The notes beneath the pieces were generated by a model. It saw nothing but the letters and a program-made list of their open reading frames with translations, was not told where the DNA came from and made no database searches. A DNA stretch of 64,000 bases, from assembly GCA_017541035.1 (NCBI GenBank), contig JAFXZW010000052.1, forward strand, positions 1 through 64,000. The letters run 5' to 3'. The translations under genes and the position numbers were made by a program. The stretch is from Eubacterium sp. GTDB lineage: Bacteria; Bacillota; Clostridia; Lachnospirales; Lachnospiraceae. How positions within the stretch are numbered: position 1 is the stretch's first letter; each line of letters starts with the position of its first letter. Below, one piece after another: positions 7,095 through 18,211 of the stretch.

Positions 7095-8798
7095 CTAATT
7101 CTGCTCCACCAACCCGTAATTTCTGTAATAATCCTCCAGCTTGGGGCGGGCCGCCACATAGTAGGGTTCGAGTCTCTTATCAAAATGCTTCCCCATACCC
7201 TCCATGATGATTTTGTCTGCCTCCTCAAAGGACATACTATCCTTGTACACGCGTTTGGATACCAGTGCATCATACACATCGGCTATTGCCATGATTCGCG
7301 CTTCCAGCGGAATATCCAGTCCCGAGAGACCTTTCGGATAGCCGGATCCGTCCCAACGTTCATGATGATAGGTTGCCACATTTTCCGCAATCTTGCGGAA
7401 ATATTCGTCGTCTGTTCCCTCCAGCACCTGATGTACGATACGGCCGCCTTCCGCGGCGTGTTTCTTCATTTCTTCAAACTCCCAGGGTTCAAAACGTCCC
7501 GGTTTGCGGAGAATGGCATCATCAACCGCGATCTTGCCGAGATCGTGCATGGGTGCCGCCTTGATAATAGCCTTGCGGAATTCTTCAGTCAGATGCATCC
7601 GCTTATCCTTCATCATTTCCGCCATAAGGATCCGAACGCCTTCACTGGTCCTCCTGATGTGGCCTCCGGTGGAATTATCACGGCTTTCAACCAGGGTTGC
7701 CATACTGAGGATCAGTTTGTTATGCATCTCCGCAATATGCGCAGTCTTCTCCTCCACTTCCTCCTGAAGCGCATTATTAAAACGGTTCATCAAGGCAATA
7801 TGTTCCTGATTTCTGGTATCATCCGTGATAAATATCCGATATCCTCTCTTCTTCTTTCCATCAAAGAGATAATCCACATCCATCAGATACGTGCGTCCGT
7901 CCCGGCTATAGAAGGAGCTGTCCTCCTTCTCATTTTCCCTGAAGACCGTGAGCCGGGGGATTGCCTGTTCCGCCAGAAGCTTGTTATTCTCGGCCGGAGT
8001 GTCTGCTTTGATAGAGATCAACTCCGGGAAGAACTTTTTTGCCGTTTCATCACTGCCCAGATAACGTATTCTGAAGTCAAAGGAGATAAATCCCACCTCC
8101 CCGGCTTCCTTCAGCGAATCCATCTGGGTCTCCCGGACATCATAAAGGCAGATATCATGCACGATAAGCAGCAGAAAGATCTGATCAAAGCAATAGGATA
8201 TCGGCAGGATCTCCACATTGATCGGCAATAATTTATTTCCGAAATAACAGAAGATCGAAACGATTTCCGGGATTGCCAGGTAGAAAACCACCTTGTTCGG
8301 AACATCATTTTTCTTCAGGAAGCTGTAGATCAGTACTCCGATGCTGATCAGAAAATAGATAGCCAGCATTGCATAGAAAACAGTATGCATAATACCGTAT
8401 TCCCTGATCAATTCCCCGCCATCTTCCGTGCGTACAAAGGATACGGACTTATAGAAAATGGGCAGCTTTCCCGTGGTAAGGACCGTACCGTAGATCAAAA
8501 AGGTGATCAGGAAAAAACCAACACGAGCCCTTTTGGGCATTACCATGTTGCAACGGTCAAAAATGCAGATCATGATAAAAAGGATCAGAAAGCACCCTCC
8601 CAGATAAATGAAATTATTGGCAAGGATCGCTTCCTCCAGATTGGTAGACAGAGCACGGCATACAAAGGCCATTTGGGTAATCGGAATAAATGTGAAGATC
8701 AGTGTCAGATGCACGTCAAAATGCCTGTGCCAGACCATGACATAGATCAATGTCAGCACAAGAGATACACCAAATGTAATCAGGTAATATATCAGCAT
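7095..8798 (-). CDS. Membrane sensor with HD-GYP c-di-GMP phosphodiesterase domain
   Basis: The N-terminal 220 residues hold about seven membrane helices, like the 7TM domain in front of some histidine kinases. A PAS-like region follows (about 235-345, with FDFRIRYLGSDETAKKF), a short coiled coil, then an HD-GYP domain (about 360-555) with HDLGK and HHERWDGSGYP. HD-GYP proteins break down cyclic di-GMP. The start is set at 8798, with AAAGGA 8 bases upstream; an in-frame GTG nine codons earlier has no ribosome site. It lies 34 bases after the pseudokinase-TPR gene and is probably co-transcribed with it. Confidence 0.88.
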   Translation of the reverse strand: MLIYYLITFGVSLVLTLIYVMVWHRHFDVHLTLIFTFIPITQMAFVCRALSTNLEEAILANNFIYLGGCFLILFIMICIFDRCNMVMPKRARVGFFLITFLIYGTVLTTGKLPIFYKSVSFVRTEDGGELIREYGIMHTVFYAMLAIYFLISIGVLIYSFLKKNDVPNKVVFYLAIPEIVSIFCYFGNKLLPINVEILPISYCFDQIFLLLIVHDICLYDVRETQMDSLKEAGEVGFISFDFRIRYLGSDETAKKFFPELISIKADTPAENNKLLAEQAIPRLTVFRENEKEDSSFYSRDGRTYLMDVDYLFDGKKKRGYRIFITDDTRNQEHIALMNRFNNALQEEVEEKTAHIAEMHNKLILSMATLVESRDNSTGGHIRRTSEGVRILMAEMMKDKRMHLTEEFRKAIIKAAPMHDLGKIAVDDAILRKPGRFEPWEFEEMKKHAAEGGRIVHQVLEGTDDEYFRKIAENVATYHHERWDGSGYPKGLSGLDIPLEARIMAIADVYDALVSKRVYKDSMSFEEADKIIMEGMGKHFDKRLEPYYVAARPKLEDYYRNYGLVEQN

Positions 8799-8832
8799 TC
8801 CGTTTATCCTTTCTCTTCCTGTCACAAATGGA

Positions 8833-10740
8833 TCACGGAGTCCAGGTACCCATCAGTCTTCCTTCCGAATCAAACACCTTCACCCATGAAATATCTGAAT
8901 AGAGATCTTCCGATTCCTCGTCCTGCATGGTGATCGTCTGGCTGCTCCCACCCTTTATGCGGATAGAGTATTCCCCCGTGTATTCCGTACCATCCTTCAT
9001 TTTCGCCACGCAGATGAAACCCGGTGTTCCGTCAGCCGGTCCGCCACGGAAGGAGATCGAAAGCCGAACCGTATCTCCGCTTTTATTCAGGACCTTAAAG
9101 CCAAGTGACCAGGCTCCTCCTGTGGAACTTCCGGAACCGGAGCCCGAGCCGGAGCCGGACTGTCCCTGGTTCCGGGCTTCTTCTCTCCTTCTCTTCTCTT
9201 CCTGTTCCTTTTCCCTTGCTTTTTTGATCTGATCGCCCGCCTTTTTCGCAAGCTCTTCCGCATCCTGATAATTACCGGCGGCGGTGAGCAGATTCAGTGC
9301 ATTTCCATAATCTTCTTTCTGCAAAAGCTCTTTACCGTAAATGTAAGACGCTTCCTTCACCTTTTCCTCGGCGCCTTCCACCTTAGCCTTCGCCAATTCC
9401 TGAAAAACTCCAAGGGCGTCCTTCGTCCGTCCCTGCTTCAGAAATTCTTCCGCATAAGCCATTTTACAGGCCTGCAGCCTCTCCTCATAGTCCTTATAGC
9501 CGGCTTCCTTGAGTTCGCGGTAATAACCCGACGCATCCAGGTACTTTCCGGCATTCTCCAGTCCCATGGCCAGTGTTTTATAAAAGTCCGCCCATAGAGT
9601 CCGCGTCATATCATTCTTTTTTTCCGGAAGAGCACCCGTAAAGATCTTGACTGTGCTCTCCGCCTCTTCATACTCCTTCCGGTCCAGCTTCGTTACCACA
9701 TTTTCCAGTACCAGAAGACCTAATTCCTGCAGGGTACCGCCATCGTCCAGCCCTTCCTCATATACCGAATAACAGGCCTTTACTGCATTTTCAAGGTCTG
9801 CCTTGTTCCCGGATTTCTGCCAGGCCTTCGTCTTCTCTTTGGCATTATCCTCTATTCCTCTTCGGTAAAGCTCCAGCTCACATGCACGGATACGCGTCCC
9901 CGCGTCCTTATAATCCTCTCCGCAATCCCGAAAATACCGGATCGCCTCCTCGTAGTTCTCGCTCTCCATGGCCTCCACACCATCATTATAGGCCGGACGC
10001 TTGACAAACATATCGGGATACACATTCTTTCCGAAAAAATATGCACCGACCGCGATCAGTATCAGTGCCGCTGCAGCTATACCGATACCGATCCAGAGCT
10101 TTCTTGATTTTGCAGCCAGTTTCACCTGTTCCCTGCTGCGGCTCAGGATTCCCAGTGAAGGATCCCATAAGGTCAAAAGCTGCTCCCGCACCTCCTTAAC
10201 ACTTCCGAAACGAAGTGTTTTATCCTGTGAGGTTGCCTTTTCAGCTATCTCCAACGCCCTGTCTGATTCCGGAAGTACGCGGTAGATCAGCTTCCCAAGG
10301 TCAAAGATGTCCTGCGCCACGCTTTTCTGTTCCGCTCTTTTTCCCTTTAGGATATCCGTCTCGGCATCTCCGTCATTGACATCTTCCTCCGGATCCGTTT
10401 CTTCACGAAGAGTTACGGTACGTGCGGGATAGGTAAGAATGACATTTTCCGCACAGACAGTCCCATAAGCCCTGTTCTCAAGATGAAGCTTCTCCAGTTC
10501 CTGACAGATTTCCAGAAGGATCCGCCTCTTATCCTCGAAGTAAAGCGGAGTTTCGCCGGCCCGGTTCAGACGGTGTTCCAGTGTTTCCTCCACCTTCTCA
10601 TCCTCATCAGGATCCGTATACTCTGCAAAGGATGTTTCAGCCTCAGGCTCCATATTCTCAGCCAACTTGACTGCGGATTCTTCCATACCGTCTTCGGACA
10701 GAATGGCCTCCTGATTTTCCTCCCTCGTTCTGTCTTCCAT
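8833..10740 (-). CDS. Membrane-anchored pseudokinase fragment with TPR-like repeats
   Basis: Residues 1-60 are acidic. About 60-200 resembles the C-lobe of a Ser/Thr kinase: ICQELEKLHLENRAYGTVCAENVIL looks like a catalytic loop region and QDIFDLGKLIYRVLP the helix after the DFG segment. The glycine loop and the usual Lys and HRD-type Asp are missing, so it should not phosphorylate. One membrane helix (about 217-240) follows, then TPR-like helical repeats (about 250-510), a Ser/Gly linker, and a C-terminal beta-rich domain. Topology suggests a cytoplasmic pseudokinase and an outer repeat region. The neighbour is the HD-GYP sensor. Function is unknown. Confidence 0.65.
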   Translation of the reverse strand: MEDRTREENQEAILSEDGMEESAVKLAENMEPEAETSFAEYTDPDEDEKVEETLEHRLNRAGETPLYFEDKRRILLEICQELEKLHLENRAYGTVCAENVILTYPARTVTLREETDPEEDVNDGDAETDILKGKRAEQKSVAQDIFDLGKLIYRVLPESDRALEIAEKATSQDKTLRFGSVKEVREQLLTLWDPSLGILSRSREQVKLAAKSRKLWIGIGIAAAALILIAVGAYFFGKNVYPDMFVKRPAYNDGVEAMESENYEEAIRYFRDCGEDYKDAGTRIRACELELYRRGIEDNAKEKTKAWQKSGNKADLENAVKACYSVYEEGLDDGGTLQELGLLVLENVVTKLDRKEYEEAESTVKIFTGALPEKKNDMTRTLWADFYKTLAMGLENAGKYLDASGYYRELKEAGYKDYEERLQACKMAYAEEFLKQGRTKDALGVFQELAKAKVEGAEEKVKEASYIYGKELLQKEDYGNALNLLTAAGNYQDAEELAKKAGDQIKKAREKEQEEKRRREEARNQGQSGSGSGSGSGSSTGGAWSLGFKVLNKSGDTVRLSISFRGGPADGTPGFICVAKMKDGTEYTGEYSIRIKGGSSQTITMQDEESEDLYSDISWVKVFDSEGRLMGTWTP

Positions 10741-10933
10741 ACTTCTCCTATCCTATAGCCTCCGGAAATTGCTATTTTAAAACATTTTTGAAACCAGTTC
10801 CAGAATGGCGTCCTTCCCGGCAAGCCTTTCGGAAAAGGCACTGGCGCTTCCTGCTGCGACCCCCAGACGCAATGCGTATAACGGGTCCTCCTTCTCCGGA
10901 AACTAAGATGCCCCTGCTTCCGGCAAAGACACT

Positions 10934-13768
10934 TTATCCCTTCAGCATCTTCTTCAGATATTTCCCCGTAAAGGATTCCTTTACCTTTGCGATCTGTTCC
11001 GGAGTACCGGTGGCGACCACCGTTCCCCCGCCGTCTCCTCCTTCGGGTCCCATGTCTATGATATAATCCGCCTGTTTGATCACATCCAGATTGTGCTCGA
11101 TCACCACCACGGTATTCCCGCTGTCTGCCAGCCGCTGCAGGATATCCAGCAGCTTCTGCACATCTGCAAAATGCAGACCCGTCGTCGGCTCATCCAGGAT
11201 GTAAATGGTCCGTCCCGTGCTTCTCCGGGACAGTTCCGTTGCCAGCTTGATCCGCTGGGCCTCGCCGCCGGAAAGCGTGGTTGAAGGCTGTCCGAGCTTG
11301 ATATAGCCAAGCCCCACATCCCTGAGTGTTTCCATTTTTCTTCTGACCGATGGAACAGCCTCAAAGAAATCACAGGCCTCATCCACAGTCATATCCAGTA
11401 CTTCATAAATGTTCTTTCCCCGGTAATGTACCTCCAGAGTTTCCCGGTTATACCTCTTCCCGCTGCAGACCTCGCAGGGTACATAAATGTCGGGAAGAAA
11501 ATGCATCTCGATCTTTACGATACCGTCCCCCCTGCAGGCCTCGCAGCGTCCGCCTGCCACATTAAAGGAAAAACGGCCTTTACTGTAGCCGAAGGTTTTC
11601 GCATCCTTCGTGCTGGCAAAAAGATCCCGGATCTGGTCGAATACGCCGGTATAAGTGGCCGGATTCGACCTTGGCGTCCGTCCTATGGGTGACTGATCGA
11701 TATCGATCACCTTATCCAGATCCCCGATTCCTTCGATGGCATCATGTTTTCCGGGCTTTACACGCGCACGGTTCAGCTCCCTCAACAGGTGCTTCTTCAG
11801 GATCTCATTGATAAGAGAACTCTTCCCGGAGCCGGACACCCCGGTAACACAGGTGAAAATGCCCAGGGGAATCTTCACATCGATATTCTTCAGATTGTTC
11901 TGCCGTGCACCGCGGATGGTCAGCCAGCCTGTCGGCTTCCTGCGATCTTCGGGCACGGGAATGATCAACTCATGGGAAAGGTATTTTCCGGTGACAGAGG
12001 ACTTACATTTCATGATATCCTCCGCCGTTCCCGTAGCTACGATCTCCCCGCCGTGGACACCGGCTCCCGGCCCCACATCCACAATAAAGTCAGCAGCGCG
12101 CATGGTATCTTCATCATGTTCTACCACAATCAATGTATTTCCCAGGTCCCGGAGATTCTTCAGAGATGTGATCAGCTTGTCATTGTCCCTCTGATGCAAT
12201 CCGATACTGGGTTCGTCCAGGATATAGGATACGCCCACCAGACCGGATCCGATCTGCGTCGCCAGCCGGATCCGCTGGGCCTCACCGCCGGACAAGGTTC
12301 CCGTGGCACGGCTGAGCGTAAGATAATTCAGTCCCACATCAGACATGAATTTCAGTCGCGCACCGATCTCCCGCAGGATCTGCTCCCCGATCAGTGTCTG
12401 ACGGTCCGTCAGCTCTGTCTCCTTCAGATAGGTCCGAAGCTTATCTACGGAGAATTCCGTGATGTCGAAAATGTTCTTATCCCCGATGGTCACGGCAAGA
12501 GATTCCGGCTTCAGACGCTTTCCGCCGCATGCCTCACAGGGAATGGCTGTCATGAATTCCTCATACTCCGCCCGCATGGCTTCCGAGGAGGTTTCCTTAT
12601 ACCTCTGCTGGCAATTTTTGATCAGTCCTTCAAAGGGATAGAAAAAGACACTCTTGCGCGAACGCTGGCTGTCGTAATAGACCTTTACCCTCTGCCCGTG
12701 GGTACCGTTCAGGATCACATCCCGGGCCTGATCAGAGAGCTCCCTCCACGGGGTATCTAGCGAAAAATGATACTCCCTTGCCAGGGCTTCCAAAAGAGCA
12801 TGTCCGTAGCTCTTCTTATCTCCGCTGCTCTGCCAGCCGAGAACGGCTATGGCACCATCGTTCAGGCTTCGTGTTTTGTCCGGAATCAGAAGATCCGGAT
12901 CGAATTCCTGCCGGAATCCCAGTCCCGTACATACCGGACAGGCACCGAAGGGATTATTGAAGGAGAAGGACCGGGGTTCAATCTCATCAATGGAGATCCC
13001 ACAGTCCGGACAGGAAAAACTGTCTGAATAGGTCTGCATCTCTCCTCCGATCACATCGATCTTAACAATGCCTTCCGCATGTTTCAGCGCAGTTTCCAGA
13101 GATCCGGCCAGTCTTAGCTCAATGCCTTCCTTCATAACCAGACGGTCAACAACGATATCGATATTATGCTTCTTGTTCTTATCCAGTTTGATCTCTTCTT
13201 CCAGCGAATACTCACTGCCATCGATTACCGCACGAACAAAACCGCTTCTTTTCGCAGCCGCCAGAAGCTTCTCATGCTCACCTTTGCGACCTCTGATCAC
13301 CGGTGCCATCACCTGGAATTTCGTCTTCTCCGGAAGTGTCATGATGCTGTCCACCATCTGATCCACTGTCTGCCGTTCAATGGTCTTTCCGCACTTCGGG
13401 CAATGAGGCACACCGATCCGTGCGAAAAGAAGGCGAAGATAATCATAGATCTCCGTCACGGTCCCCACAGTGGAACGTGGATTCCTGTTAGTGGATTTCT
13501 GGTCAATGGAAATCGCCGGTGAAAGGCCTTCGATCTTATCCACATCCGGTTTATCCGCCTGTCCCAGAAACATTCTGGCATAGGAGGAAAGGGACTCCAC
13601 ATATCGACGCTGTCCCTCCGCATAGATCGTATCAAAAGCCAGAGAGGACTTTCCCGATCCGGAAAGCCCGGTAAAAACGACAAACTGATTCCGTGGGATC
13701 TTCAGGTCTACATTTTTCAGATTATGCTCCCTCGCCCCCTGTATGGTAATGTACTTGATATCTTTCAT
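10934..13768 (-). CDS. uvrA: Excinuclease ABC subunit A
   Basis: UvrA scans DNA for bulky lesions and loads UvrB in nucleotide excision repair. The 944-residue length is normal. Two ABC ATPase modules are visible: [20 protein letters not shown] at about 30 and [10 protein letters not shown] at about 640, signature [12 protein letters not shown] and [12 protein letters not shown], and zinc-finger pairs CPKCG, CPDCG and [17 protein letters not shown]. The ATG at 13768 begins the conserved [19 protein letters not shown]. It has its own promoter downstream of uvrB. The 190 bases after its stop hold nothing I recognise. Confidence 0.98.
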   Translation of the reverse strand: MKDIKYITIQGAREHNLKNVDLKIPRNQFVVFTGLSGSGKSSLAFDTIYAEGQRRYVESLSSYARMFLGQADKPDVDKIEGLSPAISIDQKSTNRNPRSTVGTVTEIYDYLRLLFARIGVPHCPKCGKTIERQTVDQMVDSIMTLPEKTKFQVMAPVIRGRKGEHEKLLAAAKRSGFVRAVIDGSEYSLEEEIKLDKNKKHNIDIVVDRLVMKEGIELRLAGSLETALKHAEGIVKIDVIGGEMQTYSDSFSCPDCGISIDEIEPRSFSFNNPFGACPVCTGLGFRQEFDPDLLIPDKTRSLNDGAIAVLGWQSSGDKKSYGHALLEALAREYHFSLDTPWRELSDQARDVILNGTHGQRVKVYYDSQRSRKSVFFYPFEGLIKNCQQRYKETSSEAMRAEYEEFMTAIPCEACGGKRLKPESLAVTIGDKNIFDITEFSVDKLRTYLKETELTDRQTLIGEQILREIGARLKFMSDVGLNYLTLSRATGTLSGGEAQRIRLATQIGSGLVGVSYILDEPSIGLHQRDNDKLITSLKNLRDLGNTLIVVEHDEDTMRAADFIVDVGPGAGVHGGEIVATGTAEDIMKCKSSVTGKYLSHELIIPVPEDRRKPTGWLTIRGARQNNLKNIDVKIPLGIFTCVTGVSGSGKSSLINEILKKHLLRELNRARVKPGKHDAIEGIGDLDKVIDIDQSPIGRTPRSNPATYTGVFDQIRDLFASTKDAKTFGYSKGRFSFNVAGGRCEACRGDGIVKIEMHFLPDIYVPCEVCSGKRYNRETLEVHYRGKNIYEVLDMTVDEACDFFEAVPSVRRKMETLRDVGLGYIKLGQPSTTLSGGEAQRIKLATELSRRSTGRTIYILDEPTTGLHFADVQKLLDILQRLADSGNTVVVIEHNLDVIKQADYIIDMGPEGGDGGGTVVATGTPEQIAKVKESFTGKYLKKMLKG

Positions 13769-13854
13769 TTCTTTTTCCTGCTTCTTAATGGCAGCATAAG
13801 CCAGCTTCTCTCCTGCTTTGCCGTTGCCTTGTTATACGCATGTAGTAATAGATA

Positions 13855-13883
13855 ATTATACCACTTTAGCCCCTGCCTGTCAT
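13855..13883 (-). promoter_or_regulatory. Housekeeping promoter of uvrA
   Basis: On the minus strand ATGACA (13883-13878) and TATAAT (13860-13855) are 17 bases apart, a near-consensus vegetative promoter between uvrB and uvrA. I saw no LexA box of the GAAC-N4-GTTC type in this space. Confidence 0.6.
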
Positions 13884-13906
13884 TGATAACCTTGGTTTTT
13901 CGTGCC

Positions 13907-15916
13907 TTAAGACGACATATTATTTAATGTCAGCTTCAGCTCTTTGATCTCGTCACGCAGCTGGGCTGCCAGCTCGAAATTCAGCTCCGCCGCCTCTTTA
14001 TTCATACGGCGTGTAAGGCGGTCGATCTCCTTCTTCAGTTCCTTCTTCGACATCAGATCCGGATCTTCCCTCGTATGTCTCTTCCTTCGTCCCGCCGATA
14101 CCTCTTCATCCTCAATGGAAGTGGAAATGAGTTCGCGGACAGCCTTCTGTATGGTCTGAGGGGTGATGCCATGCTCCTCGTTATAAGCCTGCTGGATCGC
14201 ACGCCGGCGGTTGGTCTCATCGATGGCGTACCGCATGGAATCAGTGATGGTATCGGCGTACATGATCACGTGGCCGCCCACATTTCGCGCCGCACGGCCA
14301 ATGGTCTGAACCAGGGATGTGCCGGAACGGAGGAATCCCTCCTTATCCGCATCCAGTATCGCAACCAGAGTGATCTCGGGGATGTCCAGACCCTCCCGAA
14401 GGAGATTGATCCCCACCAGCACATCGAACACACCCATGCGCAGGTCGCGTACGATCTCCGTTCTTTCCAGTGTATCAATATCGGAATGCAGATATTTTAC
14501 CTTCACATCCAGCCCTTTAAGGTAATCCGTCAGCTGTTCGGCCATGCGTTTGGTAAGGGTGGTCACAAGCACCTTATTTCCAGCTTCCGTTTCCTTCCGG
14601 ATCTCTCCGTACAGATCGTCGATCTGCCCCTCCACAGGACGAACGTCGATGGCCGGATCCAGAAGTCCCGTGGGACGGATCAGCTGCTCTGCCCGGAGCT
14701 CTTCATGTTCCTCTTCATAGGGACCCGGTGTAGCGGAGACAAAAAGCACCTTGTCAGTCCGCTCCTCAAACTCCTCGAAATTCAGAGGTCTGTTATCCAT
14801 TGCCGAAGGCAGACGGAAACCAAAATCGATCAGCGTCTGCTTGCGGGCCTTATTTCCGCCGAACATCCCCCGTACCTGAGGCAGGGTTATGTGGGACTCA
14901 TCCACGATGAGCAGATAATCATCGCCGAAGAAATCCATCAGTGTATCCGGAGGATCTCCCGGTTTTCCTCCCGCCAGAATACGGGTATAATTCTCAATTC
15001 CCGAACAGAAGCCCGCCTCCCGAAGCATTTCAATGTCAAAATCCGTCCGTTCCTTGATCCGCTGAGCCTCCAGAAGCTTGTCATGAGACTTGAACCAGGC
15101 AACCCGTTCCGCCAGCTCCTCCTCGATCTCCTTAAGGGCCTTCTCCTTCTTCTGCTCCGCGATGACATAGTGGGAAGCAGGGAAGATGCAGGAGAAATTC
15201 ACCGCACGTCTGACCTCTCCCGTTGTGGGGTCGAACTCCACAATGCGATCGATCTCATCGCCGAAGAATTCGATCCGGATAGCTGCTTCATTGGTATTTG
15301 CGGGAATGATATCCAGCACATCCCCCTTTACCCGGAAGGTACTGCGCTTAAAATCCATTTCATTTCTGGTATACTGCATGTCTATCAGACGCCCGATCAG
15401 TTCATCTCTGTCCATCTGCATACCCGGACGAAGGGAGATCATCATTGCCCGGTAATCCTCGGGATTGCCGATACCGTAAATGCAGGATACCGACGCCACC
15501 ACGATAACATCCTTGCGTTCGATCAGAGCAGCCGTGGCACTGTGACGCAGCTTGTCGATCTCGTCATTCACGGAGGAATCCTTGGCGATGTAGGTATCGC
15601 TGGAGGGAACATAAGCCTCCGGCTGATAATAATCATAATATGACACAAAATACTCCACGGCGTTCTCCGGGAAGAAGGTCTTCATCTCCCCGTACAGCTG
15701 TGCCGCCAGAGTCTTATTGTGTGAAATGATCAGCGTCGGCTTTCCCAGGGCTTTGATCACATTTGCCATGGTAAAGGTCTTTCCTGATCCGGTGACTCCC
15801 ATCAGGGTCTGGCGGGTCTTTCCGTCAAGAAAGCCCCGGACCAAAGTATCAATGGCCCGGGGCTGATCACCGGTAGGTTCATAAGGTGCTTCCAGTTTAA
15901 AAATAGATTCCGGCAT
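13907..15916 (-). CDS. uvrB: Excinuclease ABC subunit B
   Basis: UvrB takes over damaged DNA from UvrA and recruits UvrC. The 669-residue protein has Walker [10 protein letters not shown] at about 43, the beta-hairpin ([18 protein letters not shown]), the DESH helicase box and motif VI (TIGRAARN), and ends with the UVR domain ([18 protein letters not shown]). The start is placed at 15916, where [19 protein letters not shown] begins after an AAAGGA site; the open frame extends 29 codons upstream without similarity. It lies 70 bases downstream of the GH13 gene. Confidence 0.98.
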   Translation of the reverse strand: MPESIFKLEAPYEPTGDQPRAIDTLVRGFLDGKTRQTLMGVTGSGKTFTMANVIKALGKPTLIISHNKTLAAQLYGEMKTFFPENAVEYFVSYYDYYQPEAYVPSSDTYIAKDSSVNDEIDKLRHSATAALIERKDVIVVASVSCIYGIGNPEDYRAMMISLRPGMQMDRDELIGRLIDMQYTRNEMDFKRSTFRVKGDVLDIIPANTNEAAIRIEFFGDEIDRIVEFDPTTGEVRRAVNFSCIFPASHYVIAEQKKEKALKEIEEELAERVAWFKSHDKLLEAQRIKERTDFDIEMLREAGFCSGIENYTRILAGGKPGDPPDTLMDFFGDDYLLIVDESHITLPQVRGMFGGNKARKQTLIDFGFRLPSAMDNRPLNFEEFEERTDKVLFVSATPGPYEEEHEELRAEQLIRPTGLLDPAIDVRPVEGQIDDLYGEIRKETEAGNKVLVTTLTKRMAEQLTDYLKGLDVKVKYLHSDIDTLERTEIVRDLRMGVFDVLVGINLLREGLDIPEITLVAILDADKEGFLRSGTSLVQTIGRAARNVGGHVIMYADTITDSMRYAIDETNRRRAIQQAYNEEHGITPQTIQKAVRELISTSIEDEEVSAGRRKRHTREDPDLMSKKELKKEIDRLTRRMNKEAAELNFELAAQLRDEIKELKLTLNNMSS

Positions 15917-15986
15917 AAAAATCCTTTCTTTTTCCCATACGAAGCTGCACACAGCAGGCTTCTGCCGCATTTTCTCCGGATGAGAT

Positions 15987-18077
15987 CTACAGATCACAGA
16001 CATACACTACCGCAGAGAGCCTCGGTATGACTACGGTGAGCTGATTATTCTGCGTAACCTCCGTATGGGAATTCGTGAAGAATCCCTCTTCTGTCGTCAG
16101 CATGATCCTGCGCATGGTGTGGTTGTTGGGAACTCCTATGTGACGGATGTGCAGATTCAGTTCCTTTTCGACATAGTCATTGTTAAGGACAATGGCCACC
16201 GCCTGATCCCTGGTAAAACGCCCGTAGGCGATGCAACGATACTCACTGTGCAGCAGGACAAGGGACCCGTGCATCAGCGCCTTATAATTCTTGTGAATGC
16301 GTATCATCTCCCGATGGAAGGCGATCAGATCATGATCCTCATGTCCCCAGGGATAGGTCCGCCGGGAATCCGGGTCGGTCCAGCCCGCAACGCCTGCCTC
16401 GTCACCGTAATAGATGGTGGGAGCACCTGGCCATGTCATCTGAAATACCACAGCCTCCCGGAAGATACCCTTATTTACATCTTCCTCAGCCGCTTCCGGC
16501 CCGAGGGTGTGAATGCGGCCGACCCTACGGTTGGTACGGGTCAGGAAACGGGAATGGTCATGATTGGAAAGCTCATTCATGGCCATCTGCAGGGACGCAT
16601 TCATAAATGTGGACATATAATGTCTCATAGAGCCTACGAACATATCCGCATTTCCGAGGCAGTCACCGCGGAACTCGTCACTGTGCTTCTCCACGCCCGT
16701 CAGGAACCAGGTTATGGGTTCCATAAAAGCGCTGTAATTCATAACCGTATCCCACTGATCTCCCATCAGCCAGGACTTCGGATCTCCGTAATGCTCGGCA
16801 AGAATAATGGCTTCCGGATTGGCTTCCTTCACCGCTTTGCGGAAATCCCGCCAGAAGCGATGATTGTATTCCTCGGAATAACCCAGATCAGCCGCCACAT
16901 CAAGACGCCAGCCGTCTGCGTTAAAGGGCGGAGATACCCATTTTTTTCCGATCCTCATGATGTAATCATGAAGCTCCTGCGACTCCTCATAATTCAGCTT
17001 CGGAAGGGTATCATGTCCCCACCAGCCGTTGTAGCTGCCGTTATCCGGCCAGGCCTGATCATCCTGAAAACGGAAGAACTCCCGATAGGGACTGTCTGCC
17101 GAAAGATAAGCGCCCTTGGGGTAATCCGGATTCCTGTCATAGATCTTCTCCCGGTCCATCCACTTATTGAAGGAACCGCAGTGATTGAAGACACCGTCCA
17201 GGATCACCTTGATCCCTCTTCGGTGAGCCTCCTCAACCAGCCGGATAAAGACCTGATTCGAAGCCTCCAGATTCTCCTTATCCGTCACACGGGTGATATA
17301 ACGTGTCGCCCGGTAATTATCCATGGAGTTCTCCGGAAGAAGCTCTCCCTCGTCCTTCACGATCTTTCCGAAATGCGGATCGATGTAATCATAATCCTGA
17401 ATATCATATTTGTGATTGGAGGGAGAAACGAAAATGGGATTCAGATAAATGGCATCGATCCCCAGATCCTTCAGGTAATCCAGCTTACTGATCACTCCTT
17501 CCAGATCTCCGCCGTAGAAATTAGCCACGTCCATATTCTCCGGATACTTATCCCAGTTCTCCACCCTGCGGACCGGACGCCCGACATAAGCATACTCATT
17601 TGTAAGAACGTCATTGGACGGATCTCCGTTGCAGAAACGGTCCACATAAATCTGATAAAATACCGCGCCCTTTGCCCATCCGGGGGTCTTAAAGCCGGGC
17701 ATGATCTCGTAATCATAATTCCGGTTCAGATCCTTATGCTTGCTCACGCGGTTGTAATAAACCACCACGCGGCCGGCATGGATCTCATAGTAATAGCGGA
17801 TCCGCTCCGTTACATGGGGAATGACTGCCTCGTAGTAATCGAACATACCGGTCCGCTCGGCGATCTTCATCTCATAACGGTCATCATTGACCACAACAAA
17901 AACACTGTCCACATTAGCGGCAGCCGTGCGGAAACGCAGGGTGATATCATCCCCGATATCCGGCTCGGCCGGAGAACAGTAATTCTCCGTACCGTCACTG
18001 AACAGTGCTCCGAAATTGATGATAGCTGTTGAATTGTATATATACTCCAAAACACGGAGAGAACGGTCATCACGCAT
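15987..18077 (-). CDS. GH13 alpha-amylase/neopullulanase-type glycoside hydrolase
   Basis: The enzyme should cut alpha-1,4 (possibly alpha-1,6) links of maltodextrins or starch fragments inside the cell, as there is no signal peptide. Residues about 20-125 look like the CBM34-like N-domain of neopullulanase or maltogenic amylase. The barrel has [18 protein letters not shown], the nucleophile in GWRLDVA (about 390), the acid/base Glu in ILAEHYG (about 425) and [10 protein letters not shown]-terminal beta domain completes it. The start at 18077 has AAGGAG about 11 bases upstream. It lies in front of uvrB but has no functional link to it. Confidence 0.92.
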   Translation of the reverse strand: MRDDRSLRVLEYIYNSTAIINFGALFSDGTENYCSPAEPDIGDDITLRFRTAAANVDSVFVVVNDDRYEMKIAERTGMFDYYEAVIPHVTERIRYYYEIHAGRVVVYYNRVSKHKDLNRNYDYEIMPGFKTPGWAKGAVFYQIYVDRFCNGDPSNDVLTNEYAYVGRPVRRVENWDKYPENMDVANFYGGDLEGVISKLDYLKDLGIDAIYLNPIFVSPSNHKYDIQDYDYIDPHFGKIVKDEGELLPENSMDNYRATRYITRVTDKENLEASNQVFIRLVEEAHRRGIKVILDGVFNHCGSFNKWMDREKIYDRNPDYPKGAYLSADSPYREFFRFQDDQAWPDNGSYNGWWGHDTLPKLNYEESQELHDYIMRIGKKWVSPPFNADGWRLDVAADLGYSEEYNHRFWRDFRKAVKEANPEAIILAEHYGDPKSWLMGDQWDTVMNYSAFMEPITWFLTGVEKHSDEFRGDCLGNADMFVGSMRHYMSTFMNASLQMAMNELSNHDHSRFLTRTNRRVGRIHTLGPEAAEEDVNKGIFREAVVFQMTWPGAPTIYYGDEAGVAGWTDPDSRRTYPWGHEDHDLIAFHREMIRIHKNYKALMHGSLVLLHSEYRCIAYGRFTRDQAVAIVLNNDYVEKELNLHIRHIGVPNNHTMRRIMLTTEEGFFTNSHTEVTQNNQLTVVIPRLSAVVYVCDL

Positions 18078-18176
18078 GAAGCCCTTTGCTCCTTCTCGGT
18101 TTTCTTGCTTCTTTATCGTATAACTAAGGACAATATGATTATTATACCCTTTTTGTGGCTTTTTTGCAATCGAATA

Positions 18177-18204
18177 GGGCGGTTTGCTTTATGCAAGACC
18201 GCCC
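18177..18204 (-). terminator. Stem-loop after glnN
   Basis: On the minus strand GGGCGGT and ACCGCCC arms enclose a further CTTGC/GCAAA pairing. It begins just 8 bases after the glnN stop codon. The T run after it is weak, so termination strength is uncertain. Confidence 0.55.
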
Positions 18205-18211
18205 TGCTTGA

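Noticed and set aside
6087..8231. 714-codon open frame on the plus strand opposite guaA and the HD-GYP gene
   Set aside because: Both minus-strand genes have clear families; the plus frame has no ribosome site and no recognisable domain.
13770..13906. SOS (LexA) box for uvrA
   Set aside because: No GAAC-N4-GTTC pattern in the space between uvrB and uvrA.
16065..18032. 655-codon plus-strand frame opposite the GH13 gene
   Set aside because: It is the mirror of a conserved GH13 coding sequence, rich in His and Ile as expected for an antisense shadow.
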